64,000 bases of DNA from JAAUTS01 sp038250235 (GTDB lineage: Bacteria > Verrucomicrobiota > Verrucomicrobiia > Methylacidiphilales > JAAUTS01): NCBI GenBank assembly GCA_038250235.1, contig JBBSCO010000004.1, positions 23,649 through 87,648 on the forward strand, read 5' to 3'. Below, in pieces: positions 17,139 to 25,356 of this stretch; positions within the stretch are counted from its first letter, which is position 1; each line of letters starts with the position of its first letter. The translations under genes and the position numbers were made by a program. The notes under the pieces were generated by a model, which did not search any database, was not told where the DNA came from, and worked only from the letters and a program-made list of their open reading frames with translations.

Positions 17139-17594
17139 ATGGCAATTCCTGTCAAACAGGTGAAGACAGCCCGTATCAACCAGGCCAAGGAGGTTTCCGT
17201 CATGGCGTGGTTGGAAGACCCCTATGGGCATGTGCTTTTTGTCAAACAGGCTCTGGGTAAAAAATTATGGACCCTGCCTGGAGGCAAAGTCCGCCGGAAC
17301 GAATCTCTCTTCAGAGCCCTTTGTCGTGAAGTCAAAGAGGAAACAGGTCTCGTTGTTTCAGTTGGCTCCCCTGTTGATGTTTTTGACCGCCATCAAAAAG
17401 GAAACGTCACCATCCTGTATCGAATTCTGGTGAAAAAAATTCCACTGATAGTCAACAAAAAGCGGGTTCTGGAAATATCCGCCTCGGCCTACAAGGCCTC
17501 TCTTCCCCCTGCTGCCACTCCCTCAGCCAAGTTTTTCTGGATGCGGGCCCAGCACAGTTTTGAGCCTCTTTCCCTCATTAAGAAAGTGCGATGA
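17139..17594 (+). CDS. NUDIX hydrolase
   Basis: A 151-residue protein with the full Nudix box GX5EX7REUXEEXGU at residues 48-71 (GGKVRRNESLFRALCREVKE, then ETGL). The preceding strand LWTLPGGK is typical. These enzymes hydrolyse nucleoside diphosphates linked to other groups; the substrate here cannot be told. Its last codons overlap the next gene by ATGA (17591-17594), so the two are translationally coupled. The C-terminus after residue 125 is less conserved. Confidence 0.88.
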   Translation: MAIPVKQVKTARINQAKEVSVMAWLEDPYGHVLFVKQALGKKLWTLPGGKVRRNESLFRALCREVKEETGLVVSVGSPVDVFDRHQKGNVTILYRILVKKIPLIVNKKRVLEISASAYKASLPPAATPSAKFFWMRAQHSFEPLSLIKKVR

Positions 17595-17875
17595 ATCCCG
17601 AACTCTTCGCGCGGATACTGGCCGGTTCTTTTGTCAAAGTCGTCCTGAAAGAAGAGGTAACCCTTTCAGGATATGCCGGAGCGGATCTGCTAAATCCAGC
17701 CGTAATCCGCTTCGATGGTCTTGTGCTGAATGACCAGGGCTATCTGGAAAAAGTTTCCCTGCACCTGACACAGGATGATGTGGCCGCCGTTCATTTCCTT
17801 CCGGAAGCTCCCCTATTTGTGGATGGAGACGGAAACGAATTCCGGATGGAGCCAGGATTTTTTAAAGAATTGTAG
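17591..17875 (+). CDS. Hypothetical protein coupled to a NUDIX hydrolase
   Basis: A 94-residue soluble protein with alternating beta-like segments (KVVLKEEVTLSGYAG, AVIRFDGLVLN, KVSLHLTQDDVAAVHFLPE) and an acidic C-terminus. It begins inside the NUDIX stop (ATGA overlap) and so is probably its partner or co-regulated. A weak stem-loop with four Ts follows at 17915. No family is recognised. Confidence 0.7.
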   Translation: MNPELFARILAGSFVKVVLKEEVTLSGYAGADLLNPAVIRFDGLVLNDQGYLEKVSLHLTQDDVAAVHFLPEAPLFVDGDGNEFRMEPGFFKEL

Positions 17876-17914
17876 CCATTACCCCGGTCAGTTCGAAAGC
17901 AGTGCAATAAATGC

Positions 17915-17934
17915 AGTCACGTGCGGTGACTTTT
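17915..17934 (+). terminator. Weak intrinsic terminator after the NUDIX operon
   Basis: AGTCAC and GTGACT form a six-pair stem around GTGCG, and TTTT follows. It lies 39 bases after the stop of the second gene in the operon. The stem and T-run are short, so termination may be partial. Confidence 0.35.
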
Positions 17935-18008
17935 CCATGGTTAGGCAGAGGGATTCTTTTGTGTGTCATCTCTGCGCACCTCACGTTCCTGCAGTGACCT
18001 TCTTTCGA

Positions 18009-18518
18009 TCAGGGTGTCGGTGTGGGATTAACGGTAACCGAGCTGGTTTTGGTGTTGGATTGGCCTTGGGCGCTGCTTTTTCCGTTGCTGGTCGTGTAGC
18101 TTCCACTTTTCTCCGCGCCGTCGGCGGTTTTCGTGGCGGTGTCGGACGTTTTGATGGTATTTCCCTTTTGCGTATTGTAGTTGCCATCGATGGAGCGGGA
18201 ACCGTCCTCATTCCTGGTCACACTCTTGGTGCCTGAGCTTTCGCCTTCGTTGTAGCCAGTCCGGTTGGCATTAACCTGATAGGAGTTGTCTCTGGTCTTG
18301 GCCGCCTCTTTGTTCACTGTGGCGGTTTTGCCATCGGCCCGTTGGGTGGTTGTGGTGCTGGAAGCCTTCGCCCCGGTCGTTTTGCCAGGTGGTGGAATTC
18401 CTCTGGTAGCCAGTGCCCCTTCCTTATTTCGCTGTCAGCTTCCCTGTCCGCGTTCAGACTGGAAGTTGCCGCTACGATTCTTGTTCCGGGGTCCGGCCCA
18501 GGTGGGGCTTTGGTTACA
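18009..18518 (-). pseudogene. Truncated low-complexity Ser/Thr/Asn/Gly-rich protein
   Basis: One minus-strand frame runs from about 18518 to the TGA at 18009. It encodes repeated polar units such as TRADGKTATV-like and NEDGSRSIDGNYN, rich in T, S, G, N and K. It is interrupted by TGA at 18435-18437. The frame gives WAGPRNKNRSGNFQSERGQG before the break and RNKEGALATRG after it. No signal peptide or start precedes it, because the upstream end runs into the repeat element at 18521. It is probably the C-terminal remnant of a secreted repeat protein. The part after 18434 could still be translated from the GTG at 18317. Confidence 0.5.
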
Positions 18519-18520
18519 AA

Positions 18521-18618
18521 TTTTAACGCAAAGACGCAAAGATTTTAAGGCGCAAATTAACACGAGATAAAATGGGCCTCCCACAGCGTTTTAGCGCTTT
18601 GGCATCTCTGCGTTAAAA
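18521..18618. repeat. Short element with imperfect terminal inverted repeats, GCAAAG type
   Basis: The left end TTTTAACGCAAAGA (18521-18534) pairs with the right end TCTCTGCGTTAAAA (18605-18618) with 13 of 14 matches. The interior carries further GCAAAG and GGCGCAAAT words. It abuts the truncated gene on one side and ends three bases before the glyA stop region on the other. This looks like a non-coding mobile or REP-like element. The same word family appears at 5894, 11098 and 13917. Confidence 0.5.
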
Positions 18619-18620
18619 CC

Positions 18621-20798
18621 TCAATAGGGTAGGGGATAATTCGCCGTGAAGGCGTGAACTTTCCGGGCGATGGCGTGGAGGGCTTCCATGTTGGCGCGGG
18701 CCTGGAGGCTTTCGTGAATCCAGTTGGCGATGTCGAACATCTCGTCCTCTTTCATGCCGCGGGTGGTAACAGCAGGGGTGCCGAGACGGATACCGCCGCC
18801 CTTGAAAGGGGACTGGGTATCATAGGGGACAGCGTTTTTGTTGCAGGTGATGGCGGCGTGGTCGAGGGCTTCCTGGGCTTCCTTGCCGGTGATGTTCTTG
18901 GGCTGGAGATCGACCAGCATGAGGTGATTGTCGGTTCCGCCGGAGAAAATAGTATAACCGTTTTTCTTCATACCCTCTGCCAGGGCCTTGGCGTTGCGGA
19001 CGACTTGTTGCTGGTAAACTTTGAAGGCGGGTTGGAGGGCTTCTTTGAAGCAGACAGCTTTGCCGGCGATGACGTGTACAAGTGGCCCGCCCTGGGCACC
19101 GGGGAAAACAGCGGAATCGATTCCTTTGCCGAATTCGGCGCGGGCCAAGATCAGGCCGCCACGGGGGCCGCGCAGGGTTTTGTGCGTGGTGGTGGTGACG
19201 AAGTCGGCATAACCCACAGGGGAAGGATGTACACCAGCGGCGACAAGGCCAGCGATGTGGGCGATATCGGCAAAGAGGTAGGCACCCACGGATTTGGCGA
19301 TTTCGCTCATGCGGGGGAAGTCGATGATGCGGGAGTAGGCAGAGGCGCCGACGGTGATCATTTTGGGTTTTTCGCGTTGGGCAACTTCAGCGATTTCGTC
19401 GTAGTCAATCAGGCCGGTGTCCTGACGGACGCCGTATTGGAAGAATTGGTAAAGCTTGCCGGAGAAATTGGCGGGATTGCCGTGGGTAAGGTGGCCGCCG
19501 TGGCTAAGGTTCATGCCGAGGATTTTATCGCCGGGCTGGAGAACGGAGGTGTAGACAGCGAAGTTGGCCTGGGAACCGGAGTGGGGCTGCACGTTGGCGT
19601 ATTCGGCACCGAAAAGTTCCTTTGCGCGGTCGATGGCGATCTGTTCGATTTCGTCCACGTGTTCGCAACCGCCATACCAGCGTTTCTTGGGGTAACCTTC
19701 TGCGTATTTGTTGGTCAGGCAGGAGCCTTGGGCCTCGATGACAGCGCGGCTGGTGAAATTTTCCGAGGCGATGAGCTCGATGTTTTTCTTCTGACGGCTG
19801 TGCTCTTTGGCAATCAGGTCAAAGATGGCAGGATCGCTATCCCGGAGGCCTGGGGCTTGGGAAGTGGTTTCGATGTCGGTCTTAAGCGTTTCCATTTTTT
19901 CAATTCTCCTTGCATGTCGGCCCCCACTGAACGGTGTGCGGAGCCAGATATCGACAATTTTTAAAGCCTGCGAAACCGTCAAATCATTCGCGGGTAAGCA
20001 AAGCACATTAGCCTCATTGTGCTCGCGACTCAAGCGGGCAGTTTCCTCATTGTGGACAAGGGCGGCCCGGACGCCGTGGAAGTGGTTGGCGGCCATGCTC
20101 ATACCGATGCCTGATTTACAGATAAGAATGCCACGGTCGACTTTTCCCTGAAGGAGGTCGCGGCAAACCAAGGCGGCCTGGTCGGGATAATCAGACGGCT
20201 CAGGGCTGAAGGTGCCGACATCGCAGATAGGTGTCCCGGCTTTCTTAAGCTCTTGGACGATGCGTGTTTTCAACTCAAAACCCCCATGATCGGCACCAAT
20301 GGAAATTTTCAAATTGGGCAAGGAAGCGATCTTCGGTTTTTTGGCTGCTTCCTTCAGGAGAGCATAGAGAGGTTTGATGGCGTCACGGATCTGGTTGCGT
20401 GCGTCGCGGTATGCTTCGAGGGATTGGCCGAAGGGATCGATGATCTCCCGGCTGCTGCGGTCATTGGCGGGCATGAATTCGCGGAGCAGGAACATTTTGT
20501 CGGAGGCCTGGGGATGCAGGAGCAGCATGCTGTCGAGATGGCTGTAAGTCATGACCAGAATGAAATCAGCCTTATTGACGAGATCCTGGGTGACGGGTTT
20601 GCTGCGGAGTCCGAGAATATCCACTTTTAGTTCGTCCATGGCAGCGACCGCATTGTGGCTGGGGGGCTGGCCGCCTGCGGCACCGATTCCAGCGGAGGCG
20701 CAGGACATGTCGGGATCGTTCCGGCTTATTTCCTTGAAAAAGCCTTCGGCCATGGGACTACGGCAAGTGTTGCCGGTGCAGACGAAGAGGACGTGCAT
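18621..20798 (-). CDS. glyA: Fused LMW phosphatase / ribose-5-phosphate isomerase B / serine hydroxymethyltransferase
   Basis: One 725-codon frame covers three enzymes. Residues 1-150 are a low-molecular-weight protein-tyrosine or arginine phosphatase (P-loop CTGNTCRS with C7 and R13; IIDPFG with D121). Residues 163-301 are RpiB (GADHGG, CKSGIGMSMAAN with C227, SREHNEANVL) ending in the usual GGRHARR. Residues 302-725 are GlyA (PLP lysine in TTTTHKTLRGPRGG, residue 540), which makes glycine and methylene-THF from serine. The first junction has a linker. The second has none: the GlyA Met follows RpiB directly and carries its own AAGGAG ribosome site. GlyA may thus be made both fused and alone (18621-19895, 424 residues). 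Confidence 0.9.
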   Translation of the reverse strand: MHVLFVCTGNTCRSPMAEGFFKEISRNDPDMSCASAGIGAAGGQPPSHNAVAAMDELKVDILGLRSKPVTQDLVNKADFILVMTYSHLDSMLLLHPQASDKMFLLREFMPANDRSSREIIDPFGQSLEAYRDARNQIRDAIKPLYALLKEAAKKPKIASLPNLKISIGADHGGFELKTRIVQELKKAGTPICDVGTFSPEPSDYPDQAALVCRDLLQGKVDRGILICKSGIGMSMAANHFHGVRAALVHNEETARLSREHNEANVLCLPANDLTVSQALKIVDIWLRTPFSGGRHARRIEKMETLKTDIETTSQAPGLRDSDPAIFDLIAKEHSRQKKNIELIASENFTSRAVIEAQGSCLTNKYAEGYPKKRWYGGCEHVDEIEQIAIDRAKELFGAEYANVQPHSGSQANFAVYTSVLQPGDKILGMNLSHGGHLTHGNPANFSGKLYQFFQYGVRQDTGLIDYDEIAEVAQREKPKMITVGASAYSRIIDFPRMSEIAKSVGAYLFADIAHIAGLVAAGVHPSPVGYADFVTTTTHKTLRGPRGGLILARAEFGKGIDSAVFPGAQGGPLVHVIAGKAVCFKEALQPAFKVYQQQVVRNAKALAEGMKKNGYTIFSGGTDNHLMLVDLQPKNITGKEAQEALDHAAITCNKNAVPYDTQSPFKGGGIRLGTPAVTTRGMKEDEMFDIANWIHESLQARANMEALHAIARKVHAFTANYPLPY
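19906..19911 (-). promoter_or_regulatory. Internal Shine-Dalgarno site for GlyA
   Basis: On the minus strand AAGGAG lies ten bases before the ATG at 19895-19893. It sits inside the last RpiB codons of the fused frame and is a better ribosome site than those of most genes here. It suggests independent initiation of a 424-residue GlyA in addition to read-through from RpiB. Confidence 0.65.
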
Positions 20799-20944
20799 TG
20801 AATTTAAAACTTATCGATAGGATGGCAGGAGGCAAACCCCAAAATGGAGAGGGCCTATGGAGGAAGAATGCGGAAAAGAAGTCTGCAGATTTTGAAAGGG
20901 ATTCAGGAAATGGGTTCGCCTTTGGTGGCTTTTGCCTGAAGGAA

Positions 20945-22141
20945 TCAGCCACCACTCACATCGGGCTTGCGTTGGCTCAAAACAATTCCCCGTAGGACAT
21001 CCACGGCACGTTGCAGGGTTAAATCGCGGACGGTATTTTTGGCTTCCGGCCCGGGTGGTGGAGGTGGCTCACTACCGATGGTTTCATTGTCGGATGAACG
21101 GCGGTGGGAAGGTTTTTCCGCGATCAGTGCCATGAGATTATTTTTGCTGGCGATAGAAAAGGCCATGCGTTCCACAATGGGGTCGGTAGATACGAGGATA
21201 TCAGGCTGGAGGGGGGTGCCGAGGAGATCCACCCGGGTGGAGGTGACAAGGCGTGCACTGGCCATGCGGAGGAAGCGGTTGCTTTTGAGGCGGGTTTCAG
21301 TAAAGAGCCCTCCTTCGCCGGCCGTGGGCTGGCCGATAAGGATGGCCCCGCCGGACTGGCGCAGGCACCAGGCAAGGGCTTCTCCGGTGCCGCGGGTGTT
21401 GCGGTTGATGAGTACGAGAATCGGGAAGGATTTCGGGACTTCCAAGGGTTGATGTTCCGTTTTATAGACCTGTTGTGGGGTGTTGATGCCTTCGACGGTG
21501 AAAAGAGTTGTTTGAGGGGCGCTAAAAAGACCTGCGAGGGAAACGGCTCCGGGTAGATCGTTGGCGTCCTTAAAGTTGCGCAGATCCAGGATCAGGCCTT
21601 CGAAGTTTCGTGTTTTCCATTGTTCCCATTGGGAGATCCAGCGTGCGGTTTCTTTGGGGCTGAGATCGGCTGGGCGCCAGTAGGCGATGTTGTTGGGAAG
21701 AAGTTCAAGGAGCGGGGTTTGTTTCGGGTCGGGAGTAATGACGGCCTCCTCACTGAGTTTCACCTTGTCGTCTAGGCGGCCCATGAGTTCGTTCAGATTT
21801 TGTTCATTCAGGTCCACGCTGATGAGGGAGGCGGAATCGAGGAATCCGCTGCGCAGGAGGTCGATGATTTGGCGCGCTTCTTCCGGGCGGGGAAGGAGAT
21901 TCGAGGTCTGGGGGATGGGGGCGAGAAGCGAGTAGGGCTGGATTTCCGTGTTGAGATCAAGTGGAGGTGGCGGGAGCGGAAGGGTTTTGATCGGTGAGGC
22001 GGCTTTGACCAATGAGGTAGATGGGGGGGTGGCCTCCTGTTTTTCGGCAGGTCCGAGAACGTTCATCAGGAGAAAAACGGCGAGCATTCCTCCTGAAATA
22101 AAAGACAGGGTGCTGAGTAAAAGGATGTTGGAGGGTTTCAT
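20945..22141 (-). CDS. S41 (C-terminal processing protease)-like exported protein, probably inactive
   Basis: A 398-residue protein with an N-terminal signal anchor (residues 5-27), a proline-rich linker and a region like the S41/Tsp peptidase core. That core includes FEGLILDLRNFKD, FPILVLINRNTRGTGEALAW and GGAILIGQPTAGEGG. In active S41 enzymes these two stretches carry Ser (as in SASASE) and Lys (as in FGKG). Here Gly and Glu stand at those places, so the catalytic dyad appears lost. No PDZ domain is obvious. The C-terminus is proline-rich. Its ATG overlaps the purD stop (ATGA). A periplasmic scaffold role is possible. Confidence 0.75.
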   Translation of the reverse strand: MKPSNILLLSTLSFISGGMLAVFLLMNVLGPAEKQEATPPSTSLVKAASPIKTLPLPPPPLDLNTEIQPYSLLAPIPQTSNLLPRPEEARQIIDLLRSGFLDSASLISVDLNEQNLNELMGRLDDKVKLSEEAVITPDPKQTPLLELLPNNIAYWRPADLSPKETARWISQWEQWKTRNFEGLILDLRNFKDANDLPGAVSLAGLFSAPQTTLFTVEGINTPQQVYKTEHQPLEVPKSFPILVLINRNTRGTGEALAWCLRQSGGAILIGQPTAGEGGLFTETRLKSNRFLRMASARLVTSTRVDLLGTPLQPDILVSTDPIVERMAFSIASKNNLMALIAEKPSHRRSSDNETIGSEPPPPPGPEAKNTVRDLTLQRAVDVLRGIVLSQRKPDVSGG

Positions 22142-23415
22142 ATTGCCTGAAGAGCAAAGGCTTTTTTGCCGATGTCTTTACGGTAGTGCATTCCCTCGAA
22201 GCGGATAAGGTTGATGGCGGCGTAGGCTTTTTTGCTGGCGGTGGCGAGATCTGATCCGGTGCCTGTGACGGCCAAGACGCGTCCTCCTGAGCTGAGAACC
22301 TGGCCGTTTTTGTTTTCGGTTCCGGCATGAAAAATCATGGCGTCAGGGCCGGGATCCTGAAGTGAGCCGGTAATAGGGCCGCCGGTTTGTGGGGATTCGG
22401 GATACCCCGGAGCGGCCAGCACAACGGTGAGGGCGGAACGGGAGCTGATGTTGACGGTCAGGGAGCCCATCGTTCCATTGATGGAAGCGTTCATGATATC
22501 GAGCAAGGGTGTTTCCAGGAGCGGAAGAAGAACCTCGGTTTCAGGATCACCGAAGCGGCAGTTGAATTCCAGGACTTTGGGTCCATCGGAGGTGAGCATA
22601 AGGCCGGCATACAGGACACCGCGATAATCGATACCGGCTTCCTGGAGGGCTTTGATTACTGGCTTGATAACAGTGGCCTCGATTTCCTCCAACAAAGCGG
22701 GTGTGACGACCGGGGCGGGGGCGTAGGCTCCCATGCCGCCGGTGTTAGGTCCCAGGTCCTGGTCGAAGACCCGTTTATGGTCCTGGGAACTGGGCAAGAG
22801 AACATAGTCTTTCCCATCGGTCACGGCATGGATGGAGGCTTCCTGTCCATCCAGAAACTCTTCGATCAGGACGACGTTGCCGGAAGCTCCGAACACTTTT
22901 TTTTCCATGATTTCAACGATGGCGGTTTCCGCTTCAGAAAAGTCCTGGGCAATGATGACCCCTTTACCTGCCGCCAGTCCGTCGGCTTTGATAACAAGTG
23001 GATAGCTTTGTCGGGTGCAATAGGCTTTTGCTTGTGCACCTTCGGTGAAGGCGGCGCTGGCGGCGGTGGGAATACCTGCTTTGAGGAGGAGATCTTTAGT
23101 AAAGGTTTTACTGGCTTCGAGCCGTGCGCCTGACTGATTGGGGCCGAAGGCGGGGATGCCGATCATTTTGAGCTGGTCGACGAGTCCGAGGCAGAGGGGT
23201 GCTTCGGGCCCAACCACCACGAGATCTGGTTGGTTGAGTTTGGCCCAGGAGAGAAGGCCGTCGATATCGTTGGCTTTGATTGGAATGTTATAGCCGAGGG
23301 AGGAGGTGCCGGCGTTGCCGGGGGCAAAATAGAGTTCGGGGTTTCGGGGGTCTTTTTTCAGAGACCACCCAAGGGCGTGTTCACGGCCGCCACTGCCGAC
23401 AATCAGGACTTTCAT
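22138..23415 (-). CDS. purD: Phosphoribosylamine-glycine ligase (GAR synthetase)
   Basis: A 425-residue ATP-grasp enzyme. It begins MKVLIVGSGGREHALGWSL, then has APGNAGT, a central VIKADGLAAGKGVI and DQDLGPNTGGMGAYAPAPV, and LEFNCRFGDPETEVLLPLLE, all PurD hallmarks. It joins phosphoribosylamine and glycine with ATP, the second step of purine synthesis. Its glycine could come from the glyA product encoded nearby. It overlaps both neighbours by ATGA, so it is translated in one coupled unit with two exported proteins. Confidence 0.97.
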   Translation of the reverse strand: MKVLIVGSGGREHALGWSLKKDPRNPELYFAPGNAGTSSLGYNIPIKANDIDGLLSWAKLNQPDLVVVGPEAPLCLGLVDQLKMIGIPAFGPNQSGARLEASKTFTKDLLLKAGIPTAASAAFTEGAQAKAYCTRQSYPLVIKADGLAAGKGVIIAQDFSEAETAIVEIMEKKVFGASGNVVLIEEFLDGQEASIHAVTDGKDYVLLPSSQDHKRVFDQDLGPNTGGMGAYAPAPVVTPALLEEIEATVIKPVIKALQEAGIDYRGVLYAGLMLTSDGPKVLEFNCRFGDPETEVLLPLLETPLLDIMNASINGTMGSLTVNISSRSALTVVLAAPGYPESPQTGGPITGSLQDPGPDAMIFHAGTENKNGQVLSSGGRVLAVTGTGSDLATASKKAYAAINLIRFEGMHYRKDIGKKAFALQAI

Positions 23416-24284
23416 GGAGCTTTCAAAAACAGGATGGTGGGGGAAGCAGGTAATGTGTCAGCGGAAAAAGTAAACTCACTGCCGTCCACTTGCCTGGAGG
23501 GGTGGCCTTCGAGGAGAAATTCGGAGAGAGGGCGGAGATCAAGACCCTTGTTTTTTTCCGTCTGGTAGGTGACAGGAACCACCCATTTGGCTTTAAGGCG
23601 TTCAACCGCATTCCAGAGGTCGCGATTGCTCAGGGCTGGAAGACCGACGGGAAGAAACAAAACATCAACGCGGCCGATGGCGTCACTTTGTTTGTTGTTG
23701 AGGGGATGTCCGAGGGTTCCCAGATGGCAGAAGCGGAGGTTATCCATTTCCAAGACATAGACGGCATTTTTGCCCAGGTTGCGGCCCTCCGCATTATCGC
23801 GGTAAGTTTCAATGCCCCTAAACGGAAGGCCGTTGGCGCGGTTGGCTCCCAAGCCGGTGAGGCTGCGGAAAATCTGGGGAAGTCCAAAAAAATGTTGCCC
23901 GCCAGAATGGTCATAGGCTTCGGAGCTGATGAGAACGATATCGGCGGTAAGATTTTTGGGGAAAGGATAGTTGACGCTGCCGTCGGAGAAGGGATTCATG
24001 CCAACCCTGACGCCGCTGCGTGAGGTCAAATAAACGAAGGCGTGTCCGAAATACTGGACATGGGCGCCTTGTCCCGGGTTCAGGAGGGGAAGGGGGGTGG
24101 GAGTTTCTTCGGCCTTGCGCGGGACGGCGACAGGGGGAACCGGTTTCGGAAGTTCTGGGGAAGTTTCCGTCTTTTGTTCTTGGGGCTCAATCCGCTTGGT
24201 TTTTCTCATTTCGGAGCGTGCCCCTTCAACTGCCGAAGCGGAGGAGGCGATGAGAACCAAAAAGAGCAGGGAGCGGGGAAGCAT
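23412..24284 (-). CDS. Secreted UlaG-like metallo-beta-lactamase-fold protein, metal site degraded
   Basis: A 290-residue protein. Residues 1-18 form a signal peptide ending SSASA, followed by a charged, proline-rich linker to about residue 70. The rest has an MBL-like layout (VQYFGHAFVYLTSRSGVRVG, DIVLISSEAYDHSGG, LRFCHLGTLGHPLN, VDVLFLPVG). In active UlaG-like enzymes the second stretch is THxHxDH and the third has GDLGH. Here two His and the Asp are replaced, so the metal site is mostly gone. It ends in an ATGA overlap with purD. It may bind a ligand in the periplasm; activity is unlikely. Confidence 0.75.
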   Translation of the reverse strand: MLPRSLLFLVLIASSASAVEGARSEMRKTKRIEPQEQKTETSPELPKPVPPVAVPRKAEETPTPLPLLNPGQGAHVQYFGHAFVYLTSRSGVRVGMNPFSDGSVNYPFPKNLTADIVLISSEAYDHSGGQHFFGLPQIFRSLTGLGANRANGLPFRGIETYRDNAEGRNLGKNAVYVLEMDNLRFCHLGTLGHPLNNKQSDAIGRVDVLFLPVGLPALSNRDLWNAVERLKAKWVVPVTYQTEKNKGLDLRPLSEFLLEGHPSRQVDGSEFTFSADTLPASPTILFLKAP

Positions 24285-24327
24285 CAGCTACCTTTTTAGC
24301 AGGAGCTGATGAGAACTGCCAATCATT

Positions 24328-24972
24328 TCAAGCCAGGGCAAAGACATGATCTCCTACCCTTAGAAAATCACCGGGACGGGCGTAAGAGCGTGCGATCCGG
24401 CTGCCGTTGACATAGGTGCCGTTAGTGGATCCAAGATCTTTGATTTCATAGAAGTCGCCTGGCAGGGCCGTGACCAGACAGTGTTCCCTGGAAACGCGGC
24501 TGTCATCGACTGTGACCTGGCAAAGATTTTTGTTGCGGCCCAAGATGATTTTTTTGTCTTCGCTTTGATCCGGCATCAAAGGGATGGCAACACTGAAAAA
24601 AACTTCGGAGTACAGAATTTTTGGAGTGGAAGTTATCCGTAGTTTTTTTGAGGTGATGGTTTTTTTAACGGAGCGGGCTTCCTCGGCAGCCAGATCGGCG
24701 TGGTAGGCCGCATGCAGTGCCAGTTCATTGAGATCGATGGTTTCTTTGGTGTGTTCGAGAAAGGTTTCGCTGTGGAGAGGTTGCAGGACGATGGTGGCGT
24801 GGCAGCTGGTGAGATACTCCATGAGGGAGGAGTTATGGCTGGCCACAATACGTTTGAGATAGCCGGACTTGATCCAGAGTTCCGCCCGGAAACCAGAGAC
24901 GTCAATAAAGAGATGGCTATGGGAACGCCCGTGAGCCAGTGACTGGAGGATATCTAGTGCGCAGTAGGGCAT
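24328..24972 (-). CDS. FHA-domain protein
   Basis: A 214-residue protein. The C-terminal 75 residues are a forkhead-associated domain: IILGRNKNLCQVTVDDSRVS, then REHCLV, EIKDLGSTNGTYVNG and LRVGDHVF. GR, SREH and the N of TNGT are the phosphothreonine-binding residues. Residues 1-110 resemble a DUF4388-like or regulatory domain with no signal peptide. FHA modules read Ser/Thr kinase signals. No kinase gene is adjacent. It ends 43 bases before the MBL-like gene on the same strand. Confidence 0.85.
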   Translation of the reverse strand: MPYCALDILQSLAHGRSHSHLFIDVSGFRAELWIKSGYLKRIVASHNSSLMEYLTSCHATIVLQPLHSETFLEHTKETIDLNELALHAAYHADLAAEEARSVKKTITSKKLRITSTPKILYSEVFFSVAIPLMPDQSEDKKIILGRNKNLCQVTVDDSRVSREHCLVTALPGDFYEIKDLGSTNGTYVNGSRIARSYARPGDFLRVGDHVFALA

Positions 24973-25060
24973 AAAGGGAGGCGTGTGAACGGGATAATAG
25001 AATCATAATCATAATTTTGTCTGGTGTGCAACAATTGCCTTGGAAGAAATAGTTATAGGG

Positions 25061-25306
25061 TTAAAAACACCAGGCTAATTCGAAGCCGGAGTCTTTGAGA
25101 ACCGATTGTAACATCCGCTCGAATAAGCCGGGTTGCGAGGCCAGTGCGTCATACGCGCCCGTCTGCATGGTCTGCCCATCCTGCGGAACCAGAAACCAGT
25201 CGTAGTGTTTGTTGGTGAACAAAAGGCGGGCGGTAAAAGATTTGGGATTCTTAAGAAGGATGCTGGAGATGGCCGAGCATTTGCCGATTGGCCGCCCTGC
25301 ACTCAC
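25061..25306 (-). CDS. Hypothetical short protein or gene fragment
   Basis: An 81-codon frame from GTG at 25306. Residues 24-81 look like real protein (TARLLFTNKHYDWFLVPQDG and GAYDALASQPGLFERMLQ), but the N-terminus is less convincing. No family is recognised. It may be a small gene upstream of the FHA gene or the tail of a decayed gene. Confidence 0.35.
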   Translation of the reverse strand: MSAGRPIGKCSAISSILLKNPKSFTARLLFTNKHYDWFLVPQDGQTMQTGAYDALASQPGLFERMLQSVLKDSGFELAWCF

Positions 25307-25356
25307 GCAAACTGAACGGATACGCTTTACTGGGCACTTTGTTTCGTTAAAATGAA

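Noticed and set aside
18654..19964. 436-codon frame opposite the GlyA part of the fusion
   Set aside because: Glycine- and valine-rich antisense translation typical of a shadow frame; no recognisable fold.
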